Assembly: GCA_018993265.1 (NCBI GenBank) | Contig: JAGKSW010000127.1 | Location: forward strand, 1 to 39,902 | Direction: 5' to 3' | Length of the DNA stretch: 39,902 nt | Source: Nostoc sp. TH1S01 | Lineage (GTDB): Bacteria; Cyanobacteriota; Cyanobacteriia; Cyanobacteriales; Nostocaceae | In this document: positions 23,146 to 31,947 of the stretch, piece after piece | Position numbering within the stretch: position 1 is the first letter of the stretch | Layout: the number at the start of each line of letters is the position of its first letter | Translations under genes and position numbers: made by a program | The notes under the pieces: model-generated | The model's input: only the letters and a program-made list of their open reading frames with translations | Told to the model about the DNA's origin: nothing | Database searches by the model: none

Positions 23146-23556
23146 GAACTATACCTCCAGAGTTTAATGAACGAAGCAAGGCAAGAGAACAATCACTTGG
23201 TTTTGGCTGTTAAATAGATGCTTTTGATTAAATTTGCCATAAACCAATTTTTTTTATTCCAAACTGTCAACTTATACAATACAGTTTTTCGTTTGGATAA
23301 AGCTTGTATATTACAAAAGCGCATACAACGCTCAGTTAATACCACCTTAATTCTAAAATTTGTAAATTTATCAGCCTACTGTCTGCCACAGTAAACATTT
23401 TTTTTGATGTCCTTGCCCGCAGAATTCAACACCATTCCTTACATTATCACGGTATCTTCTACGTAGCTAGTTCAGAACACACATTTCCGATTATATTGCG
23501 AATTAATAGTAACATAAAATACATTTTTTTCTCAAGACCGAATATTTGAAACAAAA
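23146..23556. other. A/T-rich upstream region of the RRM gene
   Basis: About 410 bp with no ORF of note and several T-runs. It should contain the RRM gene promoter and 5' leader. No specific motif recognised beyond the GGAGG at the start codon. Confidence 0.45.
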
Positions 23557-23573
23557 ACCAGCCAATGGCTGGT
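23552..23573 (-). terminator. Rho-independent terminator downstream of the M48-like gene
   Basis: ACCAGCC-AAT-GGCTGGT (23557-23573) is a perfect 7-bp, G/C-rich hairpin with 3-nt loop. On the minus strand it is followed by TTTTTGTTT. It lies about 210 bp past the M48-like gene stop and would end that transcript before the RRM promoter. Confidence 0.7.
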
Positions 23574-23604
23574 CTAGCTGCTGCTGTGTTGGGAGGATAA
23601 AAAG

Positions 23605-23700
23605 ATGCATTGGCGCAAGCATTTCACAGCCTTCACTCAGCGGGAATGCTCAGTTGTGCTGGTTGCTAAAGATATTGTTAATAAATGTAACACTTGTTAA
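23605..23700 (+). CDS. Candidate 31-aa small protein
   Basis: A short ORF with an unusually good ribosome-binding site: GGGAGG at 23591-23596, eight bases before the ATG. The peptide starts MHWRKHFTAFTQRECSVVLV and ends AKDIVNKCNTC, basic with three cysteines and a hydrophobic centre. It lies on the plus strand, opposite to both neighbours and just after the hairpin at 23557-23573. No family recognised. It may be a real unannotated small protein or chance. Confidence 0.3.
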   Translation: MHWRKHFTAFTQRECSVVLVAKDIVNKCNTC

Positions 23701-23781
23701 GAAATGTTGCAACTTTTGTCATTAGTCATTGGTTATTAGTCATTTGTGATTTTTCTCAACTCACCACTCCCTAAATTATGA

Positions 23782-25992
23782 CTAACCCATGAGAAAAATA
23801 TAGGCACCCCAAGCTTGTGCAGCTACAGCCAAAATGGTAGACCAAATGGGGTGAGGGCTATGAATAGTGCTTCCTGTTTGAGTTTGGACACTTTGAATAT
23901 CTATCCAAGGTGTTGCGCCACGACGAAACCAGCCTGTGACAGTAATTTGGTGGCCAATCAAATCTTGAATCTGGACTTTCTGCCCCAAGCATAGCCAAGG
24001 CACGTGGTGTAATTTCACTAAACCTGTGCTGGATTGTAAGATTAAGTCTTGGGCGAGAGCGTTAGCTGTGCCAGGACGACCCAACAATTGACCAACTAGA
24101 CATACACTAGTATTATCAATGGGCATAGCAGATGGATTGGCTAGCAAGTTAGGTAAAGTTTGATCAGCTTGCCTACTCGCAGTTTTGATATTCGGAAAAA
24201 AACTATTCATCCGAATTACTAAGCCAATACTAAAACCAATCAGTAAGCAACCACTGACAAAATTCCAATCTTCATAAATCCATTTCAAGTTCAAAAATTT
24301 GAGGCTGAAAGCAGTTTGCCAACTCAGCCAAATTAATCCCGCAAATCCAAAACCCAAGGGAATGCCTAAAAAGGGAGCAGTTTGCAGTAAAAATGATTGG
24401 CGTGTAGTTTTGATAAACTGTTCGTTGCTCAGATGAAGTTCAGTTTCTATGTGCCAGTGGCGAGCTATTTGACACAGCCATTGAATACGCTGACCGATGG
24501 GTGGATGGCTATTATTAATTGCTAACCAATGACGATAAGGATTAAGATAATCCCACATTAAGGCAGATTCAAAGGGAATATGCCCAGCAATGCTACCCAA
24601 AGAGAGACTTTGTTGATAGCTGATAGGCATGAGCAAATTCAAACTTTCTAGCTGACAATTGGTGTGTTGTACTTGTTGAATATCATGGGCAATACCGATC
24701 GCAATTTTTAAGAAAGCCCGAATTAAAGCGTTAGGATTACCAGTGATTTCGGCAGCTAGGCGATCGCTATAATAATGGCGTGAGCGCGACAACCATAAAA
24801 CTGTTCCAGTAAATAAACACCACATTCCATAAGCGAGGCTAGAAAAAATATTAAATGGCCACTGCCAAACACCAGGGGCGAAATTATTTCCCCACTGAGA
24901 TATTTGCTGATATGACCGATAAATCGGCAAAGTCAGCAGCAATACCAAAGACATCACCAAATAATCGCCGTGGGCAATGTGTCCCAACTGAGCAGCATAG
25001 ATAACGGCAATTTCATCATCTGCCAGTTGATTTAATAAGCCTTGACTAACTACAATCCGGGTATTACGGGGTAAATTGCCGTAGGTAAAAGCGATGGGTG
25101 TATTGATGGGGATAATTCGCAGGTGGGGTAATTGCCAACGTTTTTGCTGACAGTAACGTTGTAGGACTCTGGCTGTTTCTCGACTGCGGCTGTGTAAGAC
25201 ATCTTTTGATAAAGGTTGCTGACTACAAAACCGCGCTAGTAACCAATCTAGTAGCCAAGGGGACAGCACACTGGCGATGATCAAAATGCCAATTACCACC
25301 AGCTTGGGGTCGCTGTAGAAAAACTGCAATGGTTCCAAATATGGCAACTTGTCTAAAATCAAATTCACTGATACCATCGCCAACTTCAAGAGGAACTCCA
25401 TCACCCAAAACAAAGCAATGATTGTTCCTAAAGCTTGTAATCGCAAGGGCAGTAATTTGGGTTTGCGTAGAGGTTGCCATACCTTGGCGCGTTTTGCTTG
25501 TCGCCAGTAAATATTTAGCCGTTGAGTTGGTGTATATTCAGCCGATTCTGTAAACCGATTTTGTGATACTACTGGTGTTTCTATAAAAGTATTGTGATAA
25601 TTCCCTGACTGTGCTGTTTTTTCTAGCAAAGGCTGTTGGATATGCCTGGACGACACAGCCGATGAATTGCCAGAGTTTGTAGTTTGTTGTGATGTTTGTG
25701 GAGATACTTTTTTTGTTTTTTTACGTTTTGTTAAATGTGTTAGAGCGCGTTCTGCCCACTCTTGAACTTGAGGATTTTGGCTGTCTCTGAGAGTTTGACA
25801 CAAAGCGATCGCTTTGCGAGCTTCACCAATGCGGGCATAAGCCATAACTAACCCCACACGAGCTTGTAAGCTAGTAGTGCTATTACCTTTACTACTAGCC
25901 ACAGGCTCTAATTGAGCGATCGCTGTTTGGTAATCTCCCTGCTTGAGGGCAGTTAAACCAGCCTCCAAAGATGATTCAGCGCGTGAAGGCAT
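23782..25992 (-). CDS. Membrane M48-like protein with degenerate zinc-protease site
   Basis: A 736-aa protein from ATG 25992 (a TTG at 26043 would add 17 aa). N-terminal ~100 aa: TPR-like helices (SLEAGLTALKQGDYQTAIAQL). Then a Ser/Thr/Gln-rich linker, two transmembrane helices (about 185-255), and an M48 peptidase-like core. Where active enzymes have A-HE-LGH, this one has AAQLGH (about 333-338): the first His and the catalytic Glu are replaced by Ala and Gln. The distal 'REYEAD' zinc site reads RHYYSD. Further transmembrane helices follow. The C-terminal ~130 aa look like a beta-rich (OB-like) domain (LILQSSTGLVKLHHVPWLCL, QITVTGWFRRG). Probably a pseudoprotease or scaffold. Start region lies in CGCGACCCCGCGATGCCGCG repeat DNA. 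Confidence 0.8.
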   Translation of the reverse strand: MPSRAESSLEAGLTALKQGDYQTAIAQLEPVASSKGNSTTSLQARVGLVMAYARIGEARKAIALCQTLRDSQNPQVQEWAERALTHLTKRKKTKKVSPQTSQQTTNSGNSSAVSSRHIQQPLLEKTAQSGNYHNTFIETPVVSQNRFTESAEYTPTQRLNIYWRQAKRAKVWQPLRKPKLLPLRLQALGTIIALFWVMEFLLKLAMVSVNLILDKLPYLEPLQFFYSDPKLVVIGILIIASVLSPWLLDWLLARFCSQQPLSKDVLHSRSRETARVLQRYCQQKRWQLPHLRIIPINTPIAFTYGNLPRNTRIVVSQGLLNQLADDEIAVIYAAQLGHIAHGDYLVMSLVLLLTLPIYRSYQQISQWGNNFAPGVWQWPFNIFSSLAYGMWCLFTGTVLWLSRSRHYYSDRLAAEITGNPNALIRAFLKIAIGIAHDIQQVQHTNCQLESLNLLMPISYQQSLSLGSIAGHIPFESALMWDYLNPYRHWLAINNSHPPIGQRIQWLCQIARHWHIETELHLSNEQFIKTTRQSFLLQTAPFLGIPLGFGFAGLIWLSWQTAFSLKFLNLKWIYEDWNFVSGCLLIGFSIGLVIRMNSFFPNIKTASRQADQTLPNLLANPSAMPIDNTSVCLVGQLLGRPGTANALAQDLILQSSTGLVKLHHVPWLCLGQKVQIQDLIGHQITVTGWFRRGATPWIDIQSVQTQTGSTIHSPHPIWSTILAVAAQAWGAYIFLMG

Positions 25993-26043
25993 AGAATTTC
26001 TGGCACTCCAATCTCTGCTAATTGATCCACGGTGATACAACAA

Positions 26044-26168
26044 CGCGACCCCGCGATGCCGCGGACATCAACTATACCCGATAAATAGAACTCAGGAGTC
26101 AGAATCTAGGAGTCAGGAGTCAGAATGAATTTATTCTGAATTCTCGATTCTGACTTCTGCATTCTGCT
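26044..26168. repeat. Spacer of GAGTCAGAAT-type tandem repeats
   Basis: Tandem GGAGTCAGAAT/GAATTCTGAATTC units form an imperfect inverted repeat (about 26092-26166) between prfC and the M48-like gene. The same repeat type occurs at 20954-20985 (inside the HxlR gene end) and 9276-9296. Confidence 0.6.
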
Positions 26169-27797
26169 TCAAGATTCCACTGGTGATTCACCATAAAATA
26201 CCGGGGCGATCGCGCTTAATTTTAAATTGGGATGGTCTTCTAGTAACTGATGACAATTCCATTCATTGCGGAATAGCAGCACTGGCCGATCCATGCTGTC
26301 TTTGACTGTGGTGGTGTTAAATAAACGTCCCACCTTGTTCAAAGCTTCCCAACCACCTTCTACCCAACGGGCGACGCTGTAGGGTAATAAATCGAGAATT
26401 GTTTCTACGCCATACTCGTTTTGTAGGCGAAACTGCACCACTTCAAATTGCAATTGACCCACCGCCGCCAAAATTGGTTCGCGTTTAGCTTCATCAGTTG
26501 AGTACATAATCTGCACAGCACCTTCTTCGCGCAATTCCGAAATCCCTTTTTGAAATTGCTTAAACTTTGAGGGGTTGGGGTTTCTGAGGGTGGCAAACAA
26601 TTCTGGTGAAAAATATGGAATTCCCTCGTATTCCAACTTCTGCCCTGTGTAAATGGTATCGCCGATCGCAAACACGCCAGGATTGTTTAAACCGATGACA
26701 TCACCTGGATAGGCGACATCAATCGATTCCCGTTCTTGGGCAAAGAGTTTTTGCGGACGCGATAAGCGCACGACTTTGCCTGTGCGGGCGTGATTGACTG
26801 TCATATCTTTTTCAAATCTGCCAGTGCAGACCCGGACAAATGCGATGCGATCGCGGTGTTTTGGATCCATGTTGGCTTGCAATTTGAACACAAAACCGGA
26901 AAATTCCGGATATGTAGGCGGAACTTCCCCGACGCTGCTATTGTGAACACCTGGTTTTAAAGCACAGTCAAGAAAAGACTTGAGGAATAACTCTACGCCA
27001 AAGTTGGTCATGGCGCTACCAAAGAACACTGGGGTCATTTTGCCTTGATGCACTAATTCCAAATCTAGTTCCGGGCCGACTCCCTCTAACAGTTCCAAAT
27101 CATTTTTCAGTTGGTAGTACAAGTCCTCTTCTAGCAGTTGTTCAATTTTGGCATCACCCAAGTCAACGACAGTATCACGGGCTTCTTTGCTACCGTGGGC
27201 GCTGCGTTCAAACAAGTGAATTTGTTGGTGCTGACGATCAAATACACCCTTAAAGCGATCGCCCATACCAATCGGCCAATTTACAGCATAAGTCTGCAAC
27301 CCTAGTTCCTGTTCAATTTCATCTAACAGTTCTAGAGGTTCTCTACCCGGACGGTCGAGTTTATTCACAAAGGTGAAAATGGGCAAACCCCGCAATTTAC
27401 ATACTTCAAATAACTTCCGGGTTTGCGGTTCCAAACCTTTTGCCACATCAATTAACATCACCGCATTATCAGCAGCAGCTAGAGTCCGGTAAGTATCCTC
27501 ACTGAAATCTTGGTGTCCGGGGGTGTCTAGTAAATTAATCTGACAGTTTTGATACTCAAACTGTAAAACTGTCGAGGTAATCGAAATACCCCGCTGTTGT
27601 TCCATCGCCATCCAGTCTGAAGTGGCTTTGCGCTGCGCCCGTCGCGCTTTCACCGCACCAGCTTCGTGAATTGCACCTCCGTACAACAGTAGCTTTTCTG
27701 TAAGTGTCGTTTTACCCGCGTCAGGGTGAGAAATAATGGCAAAATTGCGTCGCTGTTCTACGGCTTGATAAAGTTCTGTCTGAATTTCAGTTGACAT
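26169..27797 (-). CDS. prfC: Peptide chain release factor 3
   Basis: A 542-aa translational GTPase that recycles RF1/RF2 after stop-codon termination. G motifs: G1 SHPDAGKTT (23-31), G2 region with '[15 protein letters not shown]', G3 DTPGHQD, G4 NKLDRPG. Domain II ([20 protein letters not shown]) and the C-terminal RF3 domain ([41 protein letters not shown]) are complete, and the length is normal. Monocistronic; the downstream spacer contains only repeats. High confidence; distinct from EF-G by its shorter length and the RF3-specific C-terminal motifs. Confidence 0.97.
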   Translation of the reverse strand: MSTEIQTELYQAVEQRRNFAIISHPDAGKTTLTEKLLLYGGAIHEAGAVKARRAQRKATSDWMAMEQQRGISITSTVLQFEYQNCQINLLDTPGHQDFSEDTYRTLAAADNAVMLIDVAKGLEPQTRKLFEVCKLRGLPIFTFVNKLDRPGREPLELLDEIEQELGLQTYAVNWPIGMGDRFKGVFDRQHQQIHLFERSAHGSKEARDTVVDLGDAKIEQLLEEDLYYQLKNDLELLEGVGPELDLELVHQGKMTPVFFGSAMTNFGVELFLKSFLDCALKPGVHNSSVGEVPPTYPEFSGFVFKLQANMDPKHRDRIAFVRVCTGRFEKDMTVNHARTGKVVRLSRPQKLFAQERESIDVAYPGDVIGLNNPGVFAIGDTIYTGQKLEYEGIPYFSPELFATLRNPNPSKFKQFQKGISELREEGAVQIMYSTDEAKREPILAAVGQLQFEVVQFRLQNEYGVETILDLLPYSVARWVEGGWEALNKVGRLFNTTTVKDSMDRPVLLFRNEWNCHQLLEDHPNLKLSAIAPVFYGESPVES

Positions 27798-27914
27798 AAT
27801 TGACCTAAATGTATTGCTTACCTTGTTACTTTACTTAACTTAATTTTTCTCTACTTTAGTAAGTCTTTTAATCTTAAAACAACGAGGCTCGTGATAGGGT
27901 CAAAGAGTGCTGAG

Positions 27915-27990
27915 TCATTGGTCATTGGTCATTAGTTTTTATCTTTACCTTCAATCCCCTAGCCCCTAGCCTCTAGCCCCTAGTCCCTCA
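27915..27990 (+). repeat. Short tandem repeats before the DUF4870 gene
   Basis: GTCATTGGTCATTGGTCATT (about 27915) followed by heptamer-type CCCTAGCCCCTAGCCTCTAG units (27957-27985). They end just before the AAAGGAG ribosome-binding site. Confidence 0.65.
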
Positions 27991-28002
27991 AAGGAGAAAA
28001 GC

Positions 28003-28344
28003 ATGTACGACCCAGACAAGCGAAAGCTTTTATCTGCCTTGTGTCACGGAGCGATTTTTTTCAGTACGCTTTTTATGTCTGTGGGTATACCGATCGCTAT
28101 GCTATTTATTGCTAATGATCCGGTAGTCCTAGAAAATGCCAAAGAATCTATTAATTTTCACCTGAATGTTTGGATTTATGGAATTATTATTACAGCATTG
28201 ATTTGGTTAACTTTCGGTTTGTTATTCCCTCTAGTATTCCTCGGATATGCGCTGCATTGGGGATTAACAATTTGGGCGATCGCCAGCGTGCTTACCAAGC
28301 CAGATCAACCCTTCCGCTATCCCTTCATTTTCCGTGTTGTATAG
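28003..28344 (+). CDS. DUF4870-like small membrane protein
   Basis: A 113-aa integral membrane protein with three hydrophobic segments (AIFFSTLFMSVGIPIAMLFI; VWIYGIIITALIWLTFGLLF; VFLGYALHWGLTIWAIASVL). The N-terminal MYDPDKRKLLSALCHG and central 'NAKESINFHLNVWIYG' match the DUF4870 family, whose function is unknown. A strong ribosome-binding site AAAGGAG lies seven to eight bases upstream. Monocistronic; hemB follows about 300 bp later on the same strand. Confidence 0.85.
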   Translation: MYDPDKRKLLSALCHGAIFFSTLFMSVGIPIAMLFIANDPVVLENAKESINFHLNVWIYGIIITALIWLTFGLLFPLVFLGYALHWGLTIWAIASVLTKPDQPFRYPFIFRVV

Positions 28345-28642
28345 CACAATCATGGTCATTGCTAATAAAAAATTGAACATTTTTAACAAAAAAATTTGCA
28401 AAACTTTCTGCGGTTTAATGGCTTTAGATCAGAATTAAAAATTAATATCTTTCTGCCCAAACTGTTAGCTAGATTAAGTAGCAAGCAGGTTGTAGAATAC
28501 AAAATTGCCCCACAGCTTCATCAAGAGTAGGGCAAAGGACAGTTAAGCACTGTTTGTAGTCTGTATGACAGTGGTAGAGTTTTTCTCTACTTTTGTGCCG
28601 CTTTGACTTGTGTCCATTACATCGTTTCCTTGACAAACACCT
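28345..28642. promoter_or_regulatory. hemB upstream region with two small stem-loops
   Basis: No gene. TTGCCC/GGGCAA (about 28504-28536) and CACTGT/ACAGTG (about 28547-28572) could form hairpins in a hemB leader. No strong ribosome-binding site precedes hemB. Promoter motifs are not clear. Confidence 0.35.
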
Positions 28643-29623
28643 ATGTTTCCCATACAACGTCCCCGTCGTTTGCGTAGCCACCCTCAACTGCGCCGGATGG
28701 TACGTGAAACCATCCTGACAACCAACGATTTAATTTACCCATTGTTTGCCGTACCCGGTGCAGGAATTGCTAACGAAGTTAAATCCATGCCGGGAGTCTA
28801 CCAATTGTCGGTAGACAAAATTGTTGAAGAAGCCAAAGAAGTTTACGACTTAGGCATTCCCGCCATTATTTTATTCGGTATTCCTGAAGATAAAGACGCT
28901 GATGCTACTGGTGCTTGGCACGATTGCGGGATTGTCCAAAAAGCTGCAACTGCGGTAAAGTCAGCAGTCCCTGACTTGATTGTAATTGCTGACACTTGCT
29001 TGTGTGAATACACCAGTCATGGTCACTGCGGTTACTTGCAAGTTGGTGATTTAACCGGACGAGTACTCAACGACCCCACCCTGGAATTGCTCAAGAAAAC
29101 AGCAGTTTCCCAAGCCAAAGCTGGTGCAGATATCATCGCGCCTTCGGGGATGATGGATGGCTTTGTCCACGCAATTCGTGCTGGATTAGATGAAGCCGGA
29201 TTCCAAGATACACCCATTTTGTCTTATGCTGCTAAGTATGCTTCAGCTTACTATGGGCCTTTCCGGGATGCTGCCGAGTCAACACCCCAATTCGGCGACA
29301 GAAGAACTTACCAAATGGATCCTGGGAACAGTCGAGAAGCCATTAAAGAAATTGAATTAGATATTGCCGAAGGTGCTGATATGCTCATGGTTAAGCCTGC
29401 TCTAGCTTACATGGATATTATCTGGCGGGTGAAGGAAGCGAGTAACTTACCTGTTGCAGCTTACAACGTTTCTGGTGAGTATTCCATGATTAAGGCTGCG
29501 GCTTTGAATGGCTGGATTGATGAACAACGTGTAGTTATGGAAACTTTAACTGGCTTTAAGCGTGCTGGTGCAGACTTGATTTTAACTTACCATGCCAAAG
29601 ATGCGGCTAGATGGTTGCGGTAA
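28643..29623 (+). CDS. hemB: Delta-aminolevulinic acid dehydratase (porphobilinogen synthase)
   Basis: A 326-aa enzyme that condenses two 5-aminolevulinate molecules to porphobilinogen, the first common pyrrole of haem, chlorophyll, bilins and B12. The two catalytic lysines are K198 ([12 protein letters not shown]) and K251 ([12 protein letters not shown]). The metal loop [15 protein letters not shown] keeps the three Cys (119, 121, 129) of zinc-type enzymes rather than the Asp-rich magnesium type of plants. Start [22 protein letters not shown] is standard. Monocistronic. It supplies the tetrapyrrole used by the pathway of cobL, but the two are 21 kb apart. Confidence 0.96.
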   Translation: MFPIQRPRRLRSHPQLRRMVRETILTTNDLIYPLFAVPGAGIANEVKSMPGVYQLSVDKIVEEAKEVYDLGIPAIILFGIPEDKDADATGAWHDCGIVQKAATAVKSAVPDLIVIADTCLCEYTSHGHCGYLQVGDLTGRVLNDPTLELLKKTAVSQAKAGADIIAPSGMMDGFVHAIRAGLDEAGFQDTPILSYAAKYASAYYGPFRDAAESTPQFGDRRTYQMDPGNSREAIKEIELDIAEGADMLMVKPALAYMDIIWRVKEASNLPVAAYNVSGEYSMIKAAALNGWIDEQRVVMETLTGFKRAGADLILTYHAKDAARWLR

Positions 29624-29638
29624 GTACTTTTTTGTAAA

Positions 29639-29703
29639 AATCTCACGCAAAGGCGCAAAGGCGCAAAGTATTTCTTTGTGTTTTGGTGTTTGGGCGTGAG
29701 ATT
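29639..29703. repeat. Large inverted repeat between convergent hemB and hicA
   Basis: AATCTCACGC (29639-29648) pairs perfectly with GCGTGAGATT (29694-29703). The interior contains three CGCAAAGG-type units whose counterpart on the right arm (CTTTGTGTTTTGGTGTTTGG) pairs imperfectly. It sits between two convergent genes and could serve both as terminator; the interior belongs to the 'GGCGCAAA' repeat family. Confidence 0.6.
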
Positions 29704-29718
29704 ATTTCATTTGGATAT

Positions 29719-29943
29719 TTAATCTCCATTCTCAATAGTTTCATCGTCAGAAGTACCAATAGCTTGTAGAACTTGTTTAACTATCTTAGGATGCAAGACT
29801 TTTCCTGCATGAAAGGGAATTACAACCCTTACTTCTTCTCGCAAATAAATTCTATGACTTCCTTTAGTTCTAATTTGAACAAAGCCTGCTTCTAGTAAAA
29901 GTTTTTCAGCTTCTGTTGCAGTAAGCCGAGGCTGTTTAGGCAA
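29719..29943 (-). CDS. hicA: HicA-type mRNA interferase toxin
   Basis: A 74-aa HicA toxin with a double-stranded-RNA-binding-like fold that cleaves mRNA. Typical features: MPKQPRLTATEAEKLLLEAGF, then GSHRIYL with the catalytic His, VVIPFHAGKVLHPKIVKQVL. Intact, so probably active. It is the second gene of the pair; its ATG overlaps the end of hicB by 8 bp, so translation is coupled to the antitoxin. Confidence 0.92.
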   Translation of the reverse strand: MPKQPRLTATEAEKLLLEAGFVQIRTKGSHRIYLREEVRVVIPFHAGKVLHPKIVKQVLQAIGTSDDETIENGD

Positions 29944-30166
29944 CTTTAACCTCTAAAGTTATGGTTAATATTTCTTTGTTTTGCAGTGCTTGTTTTTCTG
30001 CATTTGACAATGTTTCTATGTATAGTTCTACTGCTTCTTTGATGTTTTCTTGTACTTCTTCTAGTGAATCACCTTGAGATTGACAACCAGGAAGTTCAGG
30101 ACAATAAGCATAATATCCATATTCATCTTTTTCAATCACAATGCTGACTTTATAGGACATATCCAA
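29936..30166 (-). CDS. hicB: HicB-type antitoxin
   Basis: A 76-aa antitoxin with the partial RNase H fold: YKVSIVIEKDEYGYYAYCPELPGCQSQGDSLEEVQENIKEAVE. It binds and blocks HicA. The usual C-terminal DNA-binding (ribbon-helix-helix or HTH) part is missing: only the short tail ILTITLEVKVA follows, so autoregulation through HicB may be weak or absent. Antitoxin-first order (hicB-hicA) with 8-bp overlap. An alternative ATG lies two codons in (MSYK). The promoter should be in 30167-30304, immediately after the STAND NTPase gene. Confidence 0.92.
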   Translation of the reverse strand: MDMSYKVSIVIEKDEYGYYAYCPELPGCQSQGDSLEEVQENIKEAVELYIETLSNAEKQALQNKEILTITLEVKVA

Positions 30167-30304
30167 TCTGCCTTATATTGAAATCAAGCGTAACTTTATA
30201 ACTACTTATGATATGTCGTTACAGCTACATCTGATATTGTTACTTTAGCCACAATATTTGTATTCATATTTGAATTTTGCCAGTTTTATAAATTTTATCT
30301 TTTA

Positions 30305-31519
30305 TTACACCGACGATGGAGCAATCTGTTGTCTACTTAACCAGTCGTGGAAGTGGGAATGATAAAGACTGTAATAGGTTTCGTCTGAGTTTTTTTCTTG
30401 TTGCAGGAACTCTAGCCAGTTTTCTAGAATTTCTTCAACTTCAAATTCATCTGTATCTAGAATTTCAGCAATTGCGGCGGCTGATATTGGTTGTTGCTGC
30501 TTGACTAATTCATTCAATACCGCAAGCTTAAATTCTGAGTGTTCTTTTGGTGGCATGATTGTTTGTAAATGCTGCTGATAATATGTCTCTAAACCTGGAG
30601 GGAGTTGATTGTATTGGAATGGTTCAGAGTAGAAATTATCAAAGATCGCATTTATGATTTGACTGAGATACATAAAATTATTTTCCGATTCAGTGGTGAG
30701 GCGCGTGCAGAATTCCTGCTCACTGATATGGTGATTACTTAGCCAAGATTTTAGATTTGACCCCTCCCCCAACCCCTCCCCTGCAAGGAGAGGGGAGTAA
30801 TCATTTCTCCCCAGTCTCACATCATGTCCCCCCCTTCCCTCGTAGGGAAGGGGGGCTAGGGGGGTTAGGTTCTTTTGAATATAAGCTTGAATATCCGCTT
30901 GATTTTCTGCCTCATAATCGGCTAAATCAAGACTTTGGAACGGTGCTTCAATTAACAAACCTGACTTTTCTGGCAAAAATGGTCGGCGGGTGAGGAGAAA
31001 ATAAACCTTATCTGGGAGATAACGCGGGAGATAAAACAAATTTGCACTAGGAGATTGACTATTGCGGTCAATAAAATTTAAGCCATCAATTGCAATAACT
31101 AACTTTTGATTGGGTGCTAACTCATCACTGATTTGCTGGAGTAGCAACGATAAAAACCAACTCCCTTGGGTAGTGTTTTCGGGTTGGTTATCTAGAGATA
31201 TGGCAAACATCTCTATTAATTGCGTGCAGATATTTTTTAAGAATTCCTCAGCACGATTTTTACCCGCAACTTCTACGTTGTAATAGACAACATCAGGATT
31301 ATCTAGGGCATATTTAGCTAAAATTGCACTTTTACCGCTACCGGGTGCGCCAATGATAGTAAAGTAACCGCGCTGATAGCGGTGAATAAATTCATTAATT
31401 GCTGTGAAGACAAAATTGCGCCCGATAAAATTGTGGCTATTTGCGTTAATGATTTGCTCAAACTCCGTAGGGTGTCCTCTGGGATGATTAGTGGTGTGTG
31501 GTGTGGGTGGTGAATTCAT
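30305..31519 (-). CDS. STAND/NACHT-like P-loop NTPase with in-frame repeat insertion
   Basis: A 404-aa NTPase. Walker A GAPGSGKS (57-64), Walker B KLVIAIDGLN (139-148), and sensor-like FLLTRRP (175-180). The region SHNFIGRNFVF ... QRGYFTIIG and the C-terminal helical part (EFCTRLTTESENNFMYLSQII, YYSLYHSHFHDWL) align with the NACHT protein at 34970-36535, so the two are paralogues. Unlike that one it lacks an N-terminal effector-like domain and a WD40 partner. Residues about 217-254 (NLTPLAPLPYEGRGG ... LLAGEGLGEGS) have no counterpart in the paralogue and are read from a GC-rich palindromic repeat. Last gene of a three-gene cassette; 5 bp separate it from the preceding gene. Confidence 0.8.
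   Translation of the reverse strand: MNSPPTPHTTNHPRGHPTEFEQIINANSHNFIGRNFVFTAINEFIHRYQRGYFTIIGAPGSGKSAILAKYALDNPDVVYYNVEVAGKNRAEEFLKNICTQLIEMFAISLDNQPENTTQGSWFLSLLLQQISDELAPNQKLVIAIDGLNFIDRNSQSPSANLFYLPRYLPDKVYFLLTRRPFLPEKSGLLIEAPFQSLDLADYEAENQADIQAYIQKNLTPLAPLPYEGRGGHDVRLGRNDYSPLLAGEGLGEGSNLKSWLSNHHISEQEFCTRLTTESENNFMYLSQIINAIFDNFYSEPFQYNQLPPGLETYYQQHLQTIMPPKEHSEFKLAVLNELVKQQQPISAAAIAEILDTDEFEVEEILENWLEFLQQEKNSDETYYSLYHSHFHDWLSRQQIAPSSV
30758..30871 (-). repeat. Palindromic GC-rich repeat inserted in frame in the NTPase gene
   Basis: About 111 bp containing CCCCTCCCCCAACCCCTCCC with GGAGAGGGGAG, and CCCCTTCCCTCG with TAGGGAAGGGG, i.e. two GC-rich hairpins. Its length keeps the reading frame. 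The peptide motif 'LTPLAPLPYEGRGG' is one I know from spacer repeats read through in many cyanobacteria. The paralogous NACHT gene lacks it at the matching site (after EYIRFFLN), which dates the insertion after their divergence. Confidence 0.8.
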
Positions 31520-31524
31520 ATAAT

Positions 31525-31947
31525 TTAGGCAAATTCTGACTGTGAAGTTTGATTTATTTGTAAATATTCAATAATTAGCAGACGCAAATAATCTAACATC
31601 CGTAGATAAGATTTTATTTGTAGGTATGCTTGAGGGTTAGCGAAATAAAACTGAGCAATAGTGGGAATATCAAAGACACGCATATTTTGTAAATATTCTA
31701 TAGCCTGTTGTTTATTGTCAATCCAACCTCTTACCTGGATTTGGCTCGCGTAACCTCTAATATCCACTGTTAAAAGTTCTATTTCTTCTAAAATTGTAAA
31801 ATCTTCTTCGGAAGTGGAATATATAGTAGCGATTTCTTTTCGTTCTTGTCTCGTGTTGCGATAGTCTTGGTTTAATTGTTCTAATAATTGAACAATATAA
31901 TTTCTTTTAATTTCTGGGTTTTGAGTGTTTAAAGTTGCTTCAGTCAT
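31525..31947 (-). CDS. Unknown helical protein of the NTPase cassette
   Basis: A 140-aa protein with no recognised family. N-terminal half is a probable coiled-coil (NYIVQLLEQLNQDYRNTRQE); the second half is rich in Tyr, Leu and Gln (FYFANPQAYLQIKSYLRMLD, YLRLLIIEYLQIN) and likely helical. Weakly reminiscent of EAD-type effector-associated adaptors, but I cannot support that. Its start overlaps the previous gene by 8 bp and its stop is 5 bp before the NTPase start, so it is translated with both. Confidence 0.7.
   Translation of the reverse strand: MTEATLNTQNPEIKRNYIVQLLEQLNQDYRNTRQERKEIATIYSTSEEDFTILEEIELLTVDIRGYASQIQVRGWIDNKQQAIEYLQNMRVFDIPTIAQFYFANPQAYLQIKSYLRMLDYLRLLIIEYLQINQTSQSEFA

Noticed and set aside
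29641-29668. Possible CRISPR-like spaced repeats (GGCGCAAA units)
   Set aside because: Units are directly tandem, short and without spacers; they are simple repeats inside a hairpin.
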